DNA of 64,000 nt from Pontibacter beigongshangensis (GCF_014332515.1 NZ_VFSD01000024.1:50172-114171), one strand, 5' to 3'. Positions 41,337 through 49,918 are shown, counted from the first letter of the stretch. Program-made: numbers and translations. The notes: generated from the letters alone by a model not told the origin.

Positions 41337-42314
41337 ATGGCAAACTCTACTGTAAGCAAAATATGGCCTCTGCTAAAAACCACCTTCAATGGCTTTAACG
41401 ATAACAACTCCCTGTTGCTGGCGGCGGCGCTGGCCTTCAACGCCATTTTTTCCATTCCTCCTTTGCTGGTCATTATTATTCAGGCGGCAGGCTTTTTTCT
41501 GGGCGAGAAAGCAGTATCGGGGGAGTTGTCTGAACAGATTTCGAGCGCTATCGGGCCCAATGCGGCAGAGTCTATCGAGAGTATTATTCAGAACGCAGCC
41601 ATCAGCGATGCAGGCGGTATTGCCTTCTGGATAGGTATAGGCACCTTGATATTTGCCTCTACGACCTTTTTCGCCACCCTGCAGCAGTCGCTGAACACCG
41701 TCTGGAACCTGAAGCCAAAGCCTACCAATGGCATCGTGAAAATGCTGCAGGTGCGCCTTTTCTCGTTCGGCATTGTGCTTAGCATGGCCTTCCTGATGCT
41801 GCTGTCGCTGCTGGTGAGCACGATTATCGCTTTCCTGAGCGACTACATTACCAGCGCCTTCCCTGAAGTAAGCGTTTTCTTTATAAGCGTGGTCGACATA
41901 ACCATCTCCATCTCTATCGTAACCATTTTATTTGCCCTGATATTCAAGTTTCTGCCGGACGCCGTTATTCGCTGGCGCGATGTATGGGTGGGTGCTCTGA
42001 TCACGGCCCTGCTGTTTGTGCTTGGCAAATACCTGATCAGCTGGTTTATCGGCACCAGCGACCCTGGCTCCGCCTATGGGGCAGCAGGCTCTATTATTGT
42101 TATTTTGGTATGGATCTACTACACATCGGCCATCGTGCTGTTCGGAGCAGAGTTCACACAACAATATGCAACTGTGTTTGGGCATAATATTATGCCCAAG
42201 GCACACGCCGTGTTCTACAAGGAGCAGGAAATTGTGGAGCATCCTAAGTTTGAAAAGCACAAGCAAGGCACTGGCCGGCCACGGGCAGAAGGCAGGTTCA
42301 ACCAGGAAGAATAG
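41337..42314 (+). CDS. YihY/BrkB family inner membrane protein
   Basis: A 325-residue protein from ATG 41337 (MANSTVSKIWPLL). Six helices and the family motifs LAAALAFNAIFSIPPLLVI, FASTTFFATLQQSLNTVWNL, RWRDVWVGALITALLFVLGK, and GAAGSIIVILVWIYYTSAIV followed by LFGAEFTQ. The family was once called ribonuclease BN but is a membrane protein of unknown function. A TTG six codons upstream is an alternative. It ends before a bidirectional terminator shared with rlmN. Confidence 0.93.
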   Translation: MANSTVSKIWPLLKTTFNGFNDNNSLLLAAALAFNAIFSIPPLLVIIIQAAGFFLGEKAVSGELSEQISSAIGPNAAESIESIIQNAAISDAGGIAFWIGIGTLIFASTTFFATLQQSLNTVWNLKPKPTNGIVKMLQVRLFSFGIVLSMAFLMLLSLLVSTIIAFLSDYITSAFPEVSVFFISVVDITISISIVTILFALIFKFLPDAVIRWRDVWVGALITALLFVLGKYLISWFIGTSDPGSAYGAAGSIIVILVWIYYTSAIVLFGAEFTQQYATVFGHNIMPKAHAVFYKEQEIVEHPKFEKHKQGTGRPRAEGRFNQEE

Positions 42315-42320
42315 CCTCAG

Positions 42321-42377
42321 CACAGAAACAGAAAAGCCATCTCCTGCTTCACAAGAGATGGCTTTTCTGTTTCTGTG
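42321..42377. terminator. Bidirectional terminator between yihY and rlmN
   Basis: Perfect 23 bp arms (inner GCCATCTC/GAGATGGC, outer CACAGAAACAGAAAA) around an 11-base loop between convergent genes. Confidence 0.9.
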
Positions 42378-42393
42378 GCTACTGGTGTTGCTC

Positions 42394-43467
42394 CTAAACG
42401 GTTTCTTTTTCTTTAACCGCCAGCTGCCCGCAGGCGGCGTCTATGTCTTTGCCCCGGCTGCGGCGCACGTTTACCTGCACGCCACGGTCGGCGAGGTAGT
42501 AGATAAACTGCTGCCACCTGTCTTCGTCGGTGTTCACAAAGTCGGCGTTGGCAATCGGGTTGTACTCGATCAGGTTTATCTTGCAGGGAATGATCTTGGA
42601 GAAGCGCAACAGCTCCTCGGCATCCTGCAGCGAATCGTTAAAGTTCTCGAACACAATGTACTCGTAGGTTACTTTGCGGCCTGTCAGCTGGTGGTAATAG
42701 CGAAGTGCGTCAGAGAGGGCCTCTATCGAGTTGGTTTCGTTGATGGGCATGATCTGGTTGCGCTTCTCGTCGTTGGCGGCGTGCAGCGAGAGGGCCAGAT
42801 TGGCTTTTACCCCATCGTCGGCCATTTTTTTGATCATTTTGGCGATGCCGGCAGTGCTCACCGTAATGCGGCGCGCGGCCATACCCAGCCCGTCGTGCGC
42901 GGTTATGCGCTCAATGCTCTTCATAACGTTGGCGTAGTTGAGCATGGGTTCGCCCATGCCCATGTACACGATGTTGCTCAAAGGCTCGCCGTACTGCTGC
43001 AGGCTCTGCTCGTTAATGCGCACCACCTGATCGTAGATCTCGGCGGCATCGAGGTTGCGCACGCGGTCCATGTAGCCGGTGGCGCAGAACTTGCACGTAA
43101 GCGAGCAACCCACCTGGCTACTCACGCAGGCGGTTTTGCGCTCGTCGTGCGGAATGAGCACGCCTTCCACAATGTTGCCATCGTGCAGCCTGAAAGCAGA
43201 TTTAATGGTACCATCGTTGCTGACCTGCTTGGTGGCCACTATCACCGCGTTTATGTCGAAATGCTGGTCGAGCTTCTCGCGCAGGGCCAGGCTCACGTTG
43301 TTCATCTCGGCAAACGACTGGGCCGAGTGTTTCCAGATCCACTCAAAAACCTGCTTGGCGCGGAAGGGCTTCTCGCCCTGCTCCACCAGCCAGGCCTTCA
43401 GGTCGTCGAGCGAAAGCTTGCGGATATCTTTCTTATTGAGTATTGGAATGTCTGCGATCAAGTTCAT
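42394..43467 (-). CDS. rlmN: 23S rRNA (A2503-C2)/tRNA (A37-C2) methyltransferase RlmN
   Basis: A 357-residue radical SAM enzyme with GCSLTCKFCATG holding the CX3CX2C cluster, MGMGEPMLNYANVM, RRITVSTAGI, NLALSLHAANDEKR and the C-terminal RSRGKDIDAACGQL with the second catalytic Cys. It methylates adenines in 23S rRNA and some tRNAs. It follows a thioesterase gene after 21 bases, likely one transcript. Confidence 0.97.
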   Translation of the reverse strand: MNLIADIPILNKKDIRKLSLDDLKAWLVEQGEKPFRAKQVFEWIWKHSAQSFAEMNNVSLALREKLDQHFDINAVIVATKQVSNDGTIKSAFRLHDGNIVEGVLIPHDERKTACVSSQVGCSLTCKFCATGYMDRVRNLDAAEIYDQVVRINEQSLQQYGEPLSNIVYMGMGEPMLNYANVMKSIERITAHDGLGMAARRITVSTAGIAKMIKKMADDGVKANLALSLHAANDEKRNQIMPINETNSIEALSDALRYYHQLTGRKVTYEYIVFENFNDSLQDAEELLRFSKIIPCKINLIEYNPIANADFVNTDEDRWQQFIYYLADRGVQVNVRRSRGKDIDAACGQLAVKEKETV

Positions 43468-43488
43468 ACCACAAAATTACAAAATTAC

Positions 43489-43917
43489 TCAGGCATTAGT
43501 TTCAAATTTAATTTTAACTTCTGCTGGCACGGCGGCCAGCTTGCGGGTGGTGTAGTTAAAGCAGAGCATACCGGTTTTGGCCCGTGCAATTTCTTTGTCT
43601 TGCTGGTTCAGCACATGGTAGGTTATGTCGAAGCCGTATTTGTGCAGATCGGTTATGGCCATTTTAGCCGTCAGCACATCGCCATAGAACGCCTCACCTT
43701 TGTACTCGATGGCCACATCGGCCATTATCAGACTGGTGCCGGCCAGCTCCAGCTCGCTGTAGCCGAAGTGGGCGAGCAGCTGCACGCGCGCCTCATGCAG
43801 CACCGAGAGCAGGGCATCGTTGCCCAGGTGCCCTCCGTAGTTCAGGTCCGTGATCCGGACGGGAATATGCGCTTCAAAAACAGCATCAGCGGGTATGGCT
43901 ACTTTTACTCGGGGCAT
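43489..43917 (-). CDS. Hotdog-fold acyl-CoA thioesterase (4HBT family)
   Basis: A 142-residue protein. HIPVRITDLNYGGHLGND matches the 4-hydroxybenzoyl-CoA thioesterase N-terminus with the Asp of the DxNxxGH pattern, followed by the long helix LSVLHEARVQLLAHFG and strands ending GMLCFNYTTRKLAAVP. It hydrolyses an unknown acyl-CoA. It is upstream of rlmN in the same operon. A phrase repeat (TTAAATTGTTAAATG) lies just before the start. Confidence 0.9.
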   Translation of the reverse strand: MPRVKVAIPADAVFEAHIPVRITDLNYGGHLGNDALLSVLHEARVQLLAHFGYSELELAGTSLIMADVAIEYKGEAFYGDVLTAKMAITDLHKYGFDITYHVLNQQDKEIARAKTGMLCFNYTTRKLAAVPAEVKIKFETNA

Positions 43918-43923
43918 AGGTCT

Positions 43924-43945
43924 AAGTGGTTAAATTGTTAAATGC
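43924..43945. repeat. Phrase repeat (GTTAAATTGTTAAATG)
   Basis: Short member of the GTTAAATGG family, 7 bases before the thioesterase start. Confidence 0.45.
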
Positions 43946-44001
43946 CTGTAAAAACACGCAAGTATGGTTATAAAACAACAAGCGGAAAGCGCAATATTGC
44001 T

Positions 44002-44009
44002 TACATTTG
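44002..44009 (+). promoter_or_regulatory. Candidate -7 box of mnmD
   Basis: TACATTTG, 18 bases before the ATG; no clear -33 TTTG. Confidence 0.45.
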
Positions 44010-44027
44010 TAAAGTAACACAAAAAAG

Positions 44028-44711
44028 ATGCAGCTCGAAATCAGGCAAACGAAAGATGGATCAAACACCTTGTATGTGCCCACACTGAATGAGCACTACC
44101 ATTCGGTGCACGGTGCTCTGCAGGAATCGCAGCATGTTTTTATAAAGCATGGCCTGGAGTATATACTTGATCAGAAAAAAGACCTAAAAATTTTAGAGGT
44201 AGGCTTCGGCACCGGCCTCAACGCCATTCTTACGCTCCCGTACGCACTGGCAAAAAAAGCCTTTGTGCAATACGACACCCTGGAGAAGCACCCGCTGGGC
44301 AAAGAGGTGGTGGAGCAGCTCGAGTTCAGCAACGTTATCCCGAACCCCGAACTGCTGGCGTACTATCAGCAGATGCACGAAGGCAACTGGAACGAGCCTC
44401 TGGAGATTACCCCTTACTTTACGCTGCAGAAAATGCACGAGACCCTGGAGGAGTTTTGTCCGCCCGCTGCCTACTACGACCTGGTGTATTTCGATGCCTT
44501 CGCGCCAGAAAAGCAGCCGGAGCTCTGGACAGAAGAGATGTTCCGGAAGCTCTACCTTGCTACCCGGCCAGGCGGCATTTTGGTAACCTATTGCGCCAAA
44601 GGATCTTTTAAGCGCGCCCTGAAAGCGGCAGGCTATACCGTAGAAGCCCTGCCAGGCCCTCCCGGCAAACGTGAGATGACCAGGGGGTTGAAACCCATCC
44701 TGATGGAGTAA
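44028..44711 (+). CDS. mnmD: tRNA mnm5s2U34 methyltransferase MnmD
   Basis: A 227-residue protein equivalent to the methyltransferase half of MnmC. ILEVGFGTGLNAILTL is the SAM loop; QYDTLEKHPL is the acidic motif; YYDLVYFDAFAPEKQPELW and GGILVTYCAKGSFKRALKAAG followed by PPGKREMTRG are typical of MnmC/MnmD. It completes the wobble uridine modification of several tRNAs. No MnmC oxidase half is fused, which is normal in this phylum. Confidence 0.95.
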   Translation: MQLEIRQTKDGSNTLYVPTLNEHYHSVHGALQESQHVFIKHGLEYILDQKKDLKILEVGFGTGLNAILTLPYALAKKAFVQYDTLEKHPLGKEVVEQLEFSNVIPNPELLAYYQQMHEGNWNEPLEITPYFTLQKMHETLEEFCPPAAYYDLVYFDAFAPEKQPELWTEEMFRKLYLATRPGGILVTYCAKGSFKRALKAAGYTVEALPGPPGKREMTRGLKPILME

Positions 44712-44780
44712 GGGGCCAAAGTGATCCGGTTGCACGGCATAGGTAAACCCAGGAGAAGCCTACGCGCCAGGGTCTCCGAG

Positions 44781-44802
44781 GCCTCCGGCAAGGAGGCTTT
44801 TT
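44781..44802 (+). terminator. Terminator after mnmD
   Basis: GCCTCC, loop GGCAA, GGAGGC, then TTTTT. It lies 70 bases after the gene. Confidence 0.75.
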
Positions 44803-44896
44803 CAGATACATGTATCAATCTGCATACTAAGACGCAAAAACCCGCCGGGAATTATTATCTTACCCAGGCAAACAACGCTTAACAACACCTTTGCTT

Positions 44897-45265
44897 ATGA
44901 ACACAATTGCTCTGATTGCCCATAACAATAAAAAGACAGACTTGCTGAACTGGGTAAAAGAAAACCAGGATGTTCTCCGTAATTATAACCTGGTAGGCAC
45001 CACCAACACCTCTGCCCTCATCAACGACCTGCTCGACATGAACATCACGCCATTCGGGCACGGCCCCAGTGGTGGCGACATTCTGCTGGCCGCCAAAATC
45101 CTGCAGGGAGAAATCAGCAAGATCATCTTTTTTATTGATGCTGAAACGCCACACGGCCACGAGCACGATATACAGACACTTATCCGGACGGCAGTACTCA
45201 ACAACATACCCATCGCACTGAACCGCGCCTCCGCCAATTTTATTGTGCTGGAACGCGGCGAATAA
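44897..45265 (+). CDS. mgsA: Methylglyoxal synthase
   Basis: A 122-residue enzyme from ATG 44897. It aligns with MgsA: MNTIALIAHNNKK (phosphate-binding start), GPSGGD with the catalytic Asp, FFIDAETPHGHEHD in place of FFWDPLNAVPHDPD with the His and second Asp kept, and IPIALNRASANFIV. It makes methylglyoxal from dihydroxyacetone phosphate, relieving phosphate stress. The residues after the catalytic Asp (IL rather than QQ) are unusual. Confidence 0.9.
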   Translation: MNTIALIAHNNKKTDLLNWVKENQDVLRNYNLVGTTNTSALINDLLDMNITPFGHGPSGGDILLAAKILQGEISKIIFFIDAETPHGHEHDIQTLIRTAVLNNIPIALNRASANFIVLERGE

Positions 45266-45279
45266 ACTGGCATGTGGTG

Positions 45280-45316
45280 GCAGCCTGAAGCACAGAAACA
45301 CTGCGCTTCAGGCTGC
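45280..45316 (+). terminator. Hairpin after mgsA
   Basis: GCAGCCTGAAGC and its exact reverse complement around 13 bases; no T-run follows, so termination is uncertain. Confidence 0.6.
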
Positions 45317-45406
45317 TGCGCCCCTTCCACTTTCTGCAGCCACGCTTTCTTATTCCCGGCAACTCCACCCTTCCATAAATCAAGGCCCCTTTGTGTGGCG
45401 TCTTTT

Positions 45407-45442
45407 CAGCCTCCGAAGGGCTATTTTCATTCAAATAATTTG
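45407..45442 (+). repeat. CTCCGGAG dispersed repeat, copy 17
   Basis: CAGCCTCCGAAGGGC, ATTTTCATT, CAAATAATTTG. One mismatch in the palindrome. Confidence 0.8.
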
Positions 45443-45573
45443 AGTGTACGACCTATGGAAGAGTGTTAGGCATGCATCAAGAGAAAAATATATTGCTGCC
45501 GCGAGGAGGTAAGATTTCAGGAATCCGAAAATGCATGATAAATCGCAGATCAGCTCTTAGCGTCTAACTCTTC

Positions 45574-45599
45574 CCCAACAAGAGGTCCTGTGTCTTTTT
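45574..45599. repeat. Phrase repeat (AGAGGTCCTGTGTC)
   Basis: A fragment of the ACACAAGAC word family before a short CCTCCGAAG remnant. Confidence 0.4.
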
Positions 45600-45654
45600 T
45601 GCCTCCGAAGTTCATCTTGTAATCGTAAATTCAAGACTTGATGCGACGCATTGT

Positions 45655-45795
45655 TCGCTGGTGCGAACTGGCAGCTCGTACTTTCATCATACTTGAACAT
45701 TTCAATGAGGCAACATCAGGTGATGAAGTGTTGATGCTTCATATACTGTTGACCAAAAAGAGAAAAAGGTACGAGCTGCCAGCCCGCACCAGCGA
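45655..45795. repeat. CGAGCT-nnn-AGCTCG inverted-repeat element B
   Basis: A 141 bp element bounded by 27 bp inverted repeats matching at 25 positions (left begins TCGCTGGTGCGAACTGGCAG; right begins GTACGAGCTGCCAGCCCGCA). Interior AT-rich with no gene. Ends resemble those of element A. Confidence 0.85.
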
Positions 45796-45822
45796 CCTAC
45801 AAGCTGTTTTCCCTACAAGATG

Positions 45823-45854
45823 AGCTCCGGAGGGCCTTTTTCATTCAAATAATC
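45823..45854 (+). repeat. CTCCGGAG dispersed repeat, copy 18
   Basis: GCTCCGGAGGGCC, TTTTTCATT, CAAATAATCC. It starts 28 bases after element B. Confidence 0.85.
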
Positions 45855-45931
45855 CAGGCAAATTTTACAGATTGGCGATAACTGCGACAGCTTTTCCGCA
45901 GGCAAAAGATCGGCTTTTCGGAAACTTCTGG

Positions 45932-45939
45932 TATATTTG
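45932..45939 (+). promoter_or_regulatory. Candidate -7 box of the peroxidase operon
   Basis: TATATTTG, followed by GTATAC 5 bases later and 33 bases before the ATG; no clear -33 box. Confidence 0.5.
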
Positions 45940-45972
45940 GATCGTATACGATATAATCTTACAAGATTTATT

Positions 45973-46464
45973 ATGGAAAACAATTTTTATCAGCTGGAGG
46001 CGAAAACGCTGCAAGGCAAGCAAGTGGCGATGGACGAGTTTAAGGGCAAGGTAGTGATGGTAGTGAACACCGCCAGCCAATGCGGCCTTACTCCGCAGTA
46101 CGAAGGCCTGGAGGCACTCTATAAAAAATATAAAGACGACGGCCTGGTTATCCTGGGCTTTCCGTGCAACCAGTTTGGCAACCAGGAGCCCGGCGGCAAA
46201 GAAGAAATTGAGCAAGGCTGCCTGCTAAACTATGGCGTCAGCTTCCCGATGTTCGACAAAGTAGATGTGAACGGAGAAAACGCGCACCCTGTGTTCCAGT
46301 ACCTGAAATCGAACCTGGGTGGCTTGTTCGGAAGCCGCATTAAGTGGAACTTCACCAAATTCCTGGTCGATGCTAACGGTAAGCCGGTAAAGCGCTTTGC
46401 CCCTATCACCAAGCCCGAAAAAATAGAACCCTACGTGCAGCAACTGCTGGGCAAAAACAAATAA
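45973..46464 (+). CDS. Glutathione peroxidase family thiol peroxidase
   Basis: A 163-residue protein from ATG 45973 (MENNFYQLEAKTLQGK). VVNTASQCGLTPQY carries the peroxidatic Cys (non-seleno form), ILGFPCNQFGNQEPG the Gln and second Cys region, and IKWNFTKFLVD the Trp/Asn. Bacteroidota lack glutathione, so it probably uses thioredoxin or bacillithiol. The stop overlaps the start of an OhrR-like regulator (TAATG). Confidence 0.94.
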   Translation: MENNFYQLEAKTLQGKQVAMDEFKGKVVMVVNTASQCGLTPQYEGLEALYKKYKDDGLVILGFPCNQFGNQEPGGKEEIEQGCLLNYGVSFPMFDKVDVNGENAHPVFQYLKSNLGGLFGSRIKWNFTKFLVDANGKPVKRFAPITKPEKIEPYVQQLLGKNK

Positions 46465-46910
46465 TGGAAACCACCGAGAACTATGAGCAGCTAAAACTGG
46501 AGAACCAGATCTGTTTTCCGCTTTACGCTGCCTCACGCCTGGTAACCCGCCTGTACCAGCCCCTGCTCGATGAGTTAGGGTTAACCTACCCGCAGTACCT
46601 GGTGCTGCTAGTGCTCTGGGAGCATAACGGCCTTACGGTAAACCAGGTGGGCGACAGGCTGCACCTGCACAGCAACACCCTTACGCCGCTGCTGAAGCGG
46701 CTGGAGCAGCAGGGCCTGCTGCAACGCCGCCGCTCCACCACCGACGAGCGGCTGGTGCAGCTCATGCTGACCCCGGAAGGCAACAGCCTGAAAAAAAAAG
46801 CTGCCTGTATTCCCAGCCAGTTGGCCGCCGCTGCTGACCTCCCCCCCGATAAAGCCCTGGCGCTGAAAGCACTACTGGAAGAGCTTCTTCAAAAGCACCC
46901 AAGCTGGTAA
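46464..46910 (+). CDS. MarR family regulator, OhrR-like
   Basis: A 148-residue winged-helix protein. ENQICFPLYAASRLVTRLYQ near residues 12-31 carries the N-terminal reactive Cys of OhrR-type peroxide sensors. The DNA-binding part is LTVNQVGDRLHLHSNTLTPL, and the wing is RRRSTTDERLV. Oxidation of the Cys by organic peroxide normally releases DNA. It is co-translated with the glutathione peroxidase gene (overlap TAATG), so it probably controls this operon. Confidence 0.92.
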   Translation: METTENYEQLKLENQICFPLYAASRLVTRLYQPLLDELGLTYPQYLVLLVLWEHNGLTVNQVGDRLHLHSNTLTPLLKRLEQQGLLQRRRSTTDERLVQLMLTPEGNSLKKKAACIPSQLAAAADLPPDKALALKALLEELLQKHPSW

Positions 46911-47063
46911 AACAGGAATAACAACCAGGCAAGGATCTGCTGCCGCTTTTCTGCAAGGCCGCTACAGGGCCGGTTTTAACATCGGTTGCACGACTTTGGG
47001 GCATGGCTACGCAATAGCCGGAAAAAAGTTTTGTCATTTTGGGAGAATTTAGAACCATATTCC

Positions 47064-47071
47064 TATATTCG
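47064..47071 (+). promoter_or_regulatory. Candidate -7 box for the 98-residue protein gene
   Basis: TATATTCG, identical to the box at 38336-38343; TTTTG lies 22 bases upstream. Confidence 0.35.
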
Positions 47072-47113
47072 AATGTCTGATAGTAGTATGCTTTGAAAAC
47101 AACAAACCTATAA

Positions 47114-47410
47114 ATGAAAAAATTACTCCGAAAAGCTATTAAACCCTTTTTGCCTACTTACGAAGTAGTCTGCACGAATTACCATGTTATTCCAGGCCTC
47201 CCGATAAACGGGAACCAGTCGAAGCACAAATTTGAGAAGGGAGCCTCTGAGGCAGCCCGCAGGTTTTATGTGCAGGTCGTTAACTCCGACATAACCAAGA
47301 CCATGGCTCCGATGGAAGTGCACCTGAAAAAGAGAGGGCGCGTCATCGAAAAATCTGAATTTGGCCCTGTAAAAGAGCTCAAAAAGTTTAAGATCGTGTA
47401 CAAAGGCTAA
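47114..47410 (+). CDS. Conserved-looking 98-residue protein, unknown
   Basis: A basic protein with no signal peptide: MKKLLRKAIKPFLPTYEVVC, then a mixed alpha/beta stretch and an end rich in Lys. I do not recognise a family. It has a plausible promoter (47064) and a clear terminator (47443), and its codon use is like its neighbours, which supports a real gene. Confidence 0.65.
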   Translation: MKKLLRKAIKPFLPTYEVVCTNYHVIPGLPINGNQSKHKFEKGASEAARRFYVQVVNSDITKTMAPMEVHLKKRGRVIEKSEFGPVKELKKFKIVYKG

Positions 47411-47442
47411 CCAGACCTTTTAAAGCAACTGGAACTGCCAGC

Positions 47443-47486
47443 AAAAAGAGGCTGTCCGGATTAGTAGCCGGGACAGCCTCTTTTTT
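47443..47486 (+). terminator. Rho-independent terminator
   Basis: GAGGCTGTCC and GGACAGCCTC with A5 before and T6 after; between convergent genes. Confidence 0.88.
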
Positions 47487-47498
47487 ATTTCTACTCCT

Positions 47499-47546
47499 GA
47501 TTATTCTAATGAAAATGGCCCTCCGGAGCTTTCTGCTGCTCCTCCT
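47499..47546 (-). repeat. CTCCGGAG dispersed repeat, copy 19
   Basis: Reverse: GATTATTCTAATGAAAATGG, CCCTCCGGAGC, TTTCTGCTGCTCC, right after the terminator. Confidence 0.85.
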
Positions 47547-47573
47547 GGCTTTGCCTGTGGGCGCCCTTACCGG

Positions 47574-48170
47574 TTAGGCTTCCGGATCTGAAGCTTCAGG
47601 CCGCTTCCACACCCTCTCTGGCATCACCACAGCATCTAACTGCACATCAAACGGGTGAGGGTCAGCGATCCGCTCTACAGGCGGCTCCAACGACAAGCCG
47701 ATCTTGAGCACATCCGGGCGGCATTCTGCCAGAAAACGATCGTAGAAACCTTTGCCGTAGCCTACACGATGCCCGTACAGATCGAATGCCAGGAGGGGCA
47801 GCAGCACCATATCTACCTCCTGTGCGTGTACACGTCGCGCATTTTGCGGCTCCGGAATACCCCAGGCGTTTTCGATCAGCACAGACTCCTCTGTTAAATG
47901 ATGGTGGGTGAGGCTGTTTTGCGCCACATCGGTTACCGGTACCACCACACGCACAGCAGGGTGCTCCCGCCGCAGCCCCTCTATAATCAGCCAGGTGTTG
48001 ATCTCGTTGTGCTTGAGGATCGGCAAAAACACATGCACCGTCTGGCCAGCCTGCAGCGGGAACTGCTCAAAAAAAAGAGCGGCAATACGCCCACTGCGCC
48101 GCTGCACCTCCTCGGCCGACAGGGCCCTGCGTTGTTGCAGCATGAGTTTCCGCAGCTCCTCCTTTTGCAT
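47574..48170 (-). CDS. 5-formyltetrahydrofolate cyclo-ligase
   Basis: A 198-residue enzyme with KEELRKLMLQQRRALSAEEV at the N-terminus, VHVFLPILKHNEINTW, and the nucleotide-binding LLAFDLYGHRVGYGKGFYDR. It converts 5-formyl-THF to 5,10-methenyl-THF using ATP. Its ATG overlaps the bshC stop (TAATG), so it is translationally coupled to bshC. Confidence 0.95.
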   Translation of the reverse strand: MQKEELRKLMLQQRRALSAEEVQRRSGRIAALFFEQFPLQAGQTVHVFLPILKHNEINTWLIIEGLRREHPAVRVVVPVTDVAQNSLTHHHLTEESVLIENAWGIPEPQNARRVHAQEVDMVLLPLLAFDLYGHRVGYGKGFYDRFLAECRPDVLKIGLSLEPPVERIADPHPFDVQLDAVVMPERVWKRPEASDPEA

Positions 48171-49732
48171 TACTCCTCCTCTAAAATGGTAAATTTGTTT
48201 TCCAGCGGATCAAAGGCCTCTGCCAGGGCCTGTATAAAGCCGGGGTTGTTGGTGCTGTAGGTCAGCAGGTTGTCGTGGCGCTCCTGTAGGCTGCTGCCCG
48301 GGAAGAGCTTCTCCTTCAGCGTCTCCAGCTGCTTAAAGCTCTGCTCGTGCTTGTTGTCGCGCGCCTTGGCGATTTTCTTCTCTAGCATCTGCAGCGAGTT
48401 GGCTGCTTTCTGAGCCTCTGCCCCTACTGTTTTTACCAGCGTCGGGTCTACCTGTTGCGCCAGCTGCTCCACTTCCGCATAAATGCGGGCAATGGCCTGC
48501 CGCTGTGTCTCCAGACTGATCTCCTCCTCGTGCAGTTGCGCTGAGAAATGCTTTTTCAGGCGCTGGAGATCCTGGAAAAGATCTACGGGCTGCAGCCCCA
48601 GTTTCTGCATGCGGCCGGCATTGCCCCGGTTTATGTACAAGCCCGAGTTGCGCAGCATCAGCACCGGAAAAGCAACCCCATACGCCTCGAACAGCTGCTT
48701 TAGCTGCAACCAGTACACCACCTCTGCCCCACCTCCTATATAGGCCAGGTTAGGCAGAATAAGCTCCTCGTAGAGCGGCCGCAGAATAACATTGGGGCTG
48801 AACTGCTCCGGGTGCTCCTGTGCCAGCTGCAGTGCCTCCTCCCGGCTAAAGCTGATATCGGTGTTGAGCACCTTATACTGCCCCGCTACCTCCACGATAC
48901 GCTCCCGCAGCCCATCCTGCAGGTAAAAAAGGTTTATCTCGCGGGAGAACACCTGCGGTTTGTACCCCAGCTCCTCCAGCTGCGCACTTGTCTGGCTCAC
49001 CAGCCGGTGCGACAGCTGCTCCGTCAGCTCTTTCTCCACCACAGGCGTCAGCGCCTTTTTCAGCTTCGCATGGTCACCGTCCAGGCTCACCAGGCCATAA
49101 TCGCCAAACAAGGCATGCGTGATGGCACGAGTAGCCTCGGCCAGGGTTTTGCTGTTTCGGTAAGCTTCCTCAAATACAGGATACGCCTCCGGCAGCTCTG
49201 CCAGCACCTGCTCCAGCCCTTCGGTCGTAAAGCGGCCAACGGCTCCTTGCTGCTCTGTCTGCCAGCTATATTTTTTGCCAAAAAGGTTGAAATAGTTGAT
49301 CTCGGCAAAATCGTGGTCTTCGGTGGCCATCCAGTACACCGGCACAAAGTTGTGGTCGGGGTACTGCTCCTGCAGTACTTTACACGTGTTTATGGCTGTA
49401 ATGATCTTGTAAACAAAGTACAGTGGGCCTGTAAAAATATTGAGCTGGTGGCCGGTGGTGATGGTATAGGTGTTGGGCTCCAGCAGCAGGCCTATGTTTT
49501 GCTGCACGTTCGGGTTAATGTCCGACACAGAGGCATATTGCTCCTGCAGCGCCTGGTGCAGCGTCTGGCGCTGAGACTGGCTGAAGCTCTTTTCCTCCAG
49601 TTGTGCCTTAAAAGCCGCTGCAGAAGGAAAGCGGTTGTAAAAGGGTGTCAGCTGCTCGCTACGGCTGAGGTAATCCAGTATAGTTTGGGAGAAGGCACCG
49701 GTGGCGGCGTACTCTATTTTCGTTATTTTCAT
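48170..49732 (-). CDS. bshC: Bacillithiol synthesis cysteine ligase BshC
   Basis: A 520-residue protein with the BshC pattern: TGHQLNIFTGPLYFVYKIIT, YWMATEDHDFAEINYFNLFG, a Rossmann-like core with RPLYEELILPNLAYIGGGAE, VLMLRNSGLYI and a C-terminal coiled coil (residues about 400-480). It adds cysteine to GlcN-malate, the last step in bacillithiol synthesis. bshA and bshB are not in the window. It probably supplies the thiol used by redox enzymes such as the peroxidase encoded nearby. Confidence 0.96.
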   Translation of the reverse strand: MKITKIEYAATGAFSQTILDYLSRSEQLTPFYNRFPSAAAFKAQLEEKSFSQSQRQTLHQALQEQYASVSDINPNVQQNIGLLLEPNTYTITTGHQLNIFTGPLYFVYKIITAINTCKVLQEQYPDHNFVPVYWMATEDHDFAEINYFNLFGKKYSWQTEQQGAVGRFTTEGLEQVLAELPEAYPVFEEAYRNSKTLAEATRAITHALFGDYGLVSLDGDHAKLKKALTPVVEKELTEQLSHRLVSQTSAQLEELGYKPQVFSREINLFYLQDGLRERIVEVAGQYKVLNTDISFSREEALQLAQEHPEQFSPNVILRPLYEELILPNLAYIGGGAEVVYWLQLKQLFEAYGVAFPVLMLRNSGLYINRGNAGRMQKLGLQPVDLFQDLQRLKKHFSAQLHEEEISLETQRQAIARIYAEVEQLAQQVDPTLVKTVGAEAQKAANSLQMLEKKIAKARDNKHEQSFKQLETLKEKLFPGSSLQERHDNLLTYSTNNPGFIQALAEAFDPLENKFTILEEE

Positions 49733-49814
49733 GTTGGTTGGTCCGTCTGCCTTGCGTATGGGCTGTTGTTTGCTTTTACAGCATCGGCGCGATTGGGTTG
49801 CAAATTTGTCGCTA

Positions 49815-49822
49815 CAAATGTA
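49815..49822 (-). promoter_or_regulatory. Candidate -7 box of the bshC operon
   Basis: TACATTTG on the minus strand, 83 bases before the bshC start; no clear -33 box. Confidence 0.4.
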
Positions 49823-49918
49823 CGGGTTTTATACATGGATAAAAGCCGATACATCAGAAAGGCTTTATACCAATCATGTTACTGCCCGTAAACAAACCAT
49901 CATTAAAACTAAAAATCT

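Larger units (their letters stand above)
45266..45972. other. Repeat-rich intergenic region, 707 bases
   Basis: It contains the hairpin 45280-45316, repeat copies 17 and 18, a phrase repeat (45574-45599), the inverted-repeat element B (45655-45795) and the peroxidase promoter. No gene is accepted. Confidence 0.65.

Noticed and set aside
42076..43941. 621-codon plus-strand frame
   Set aside because: It runs antisense across rlmN and the thioesterase gene, both with clear family motifs. His/Val/Leu-rich shadow composition.
44712..44896. Riboswitch before mgsA
   Set aside because: Apart from the terminator at 44781 no conserved riboswitch core (cobalamin, TPP, SAM) could be recognised.
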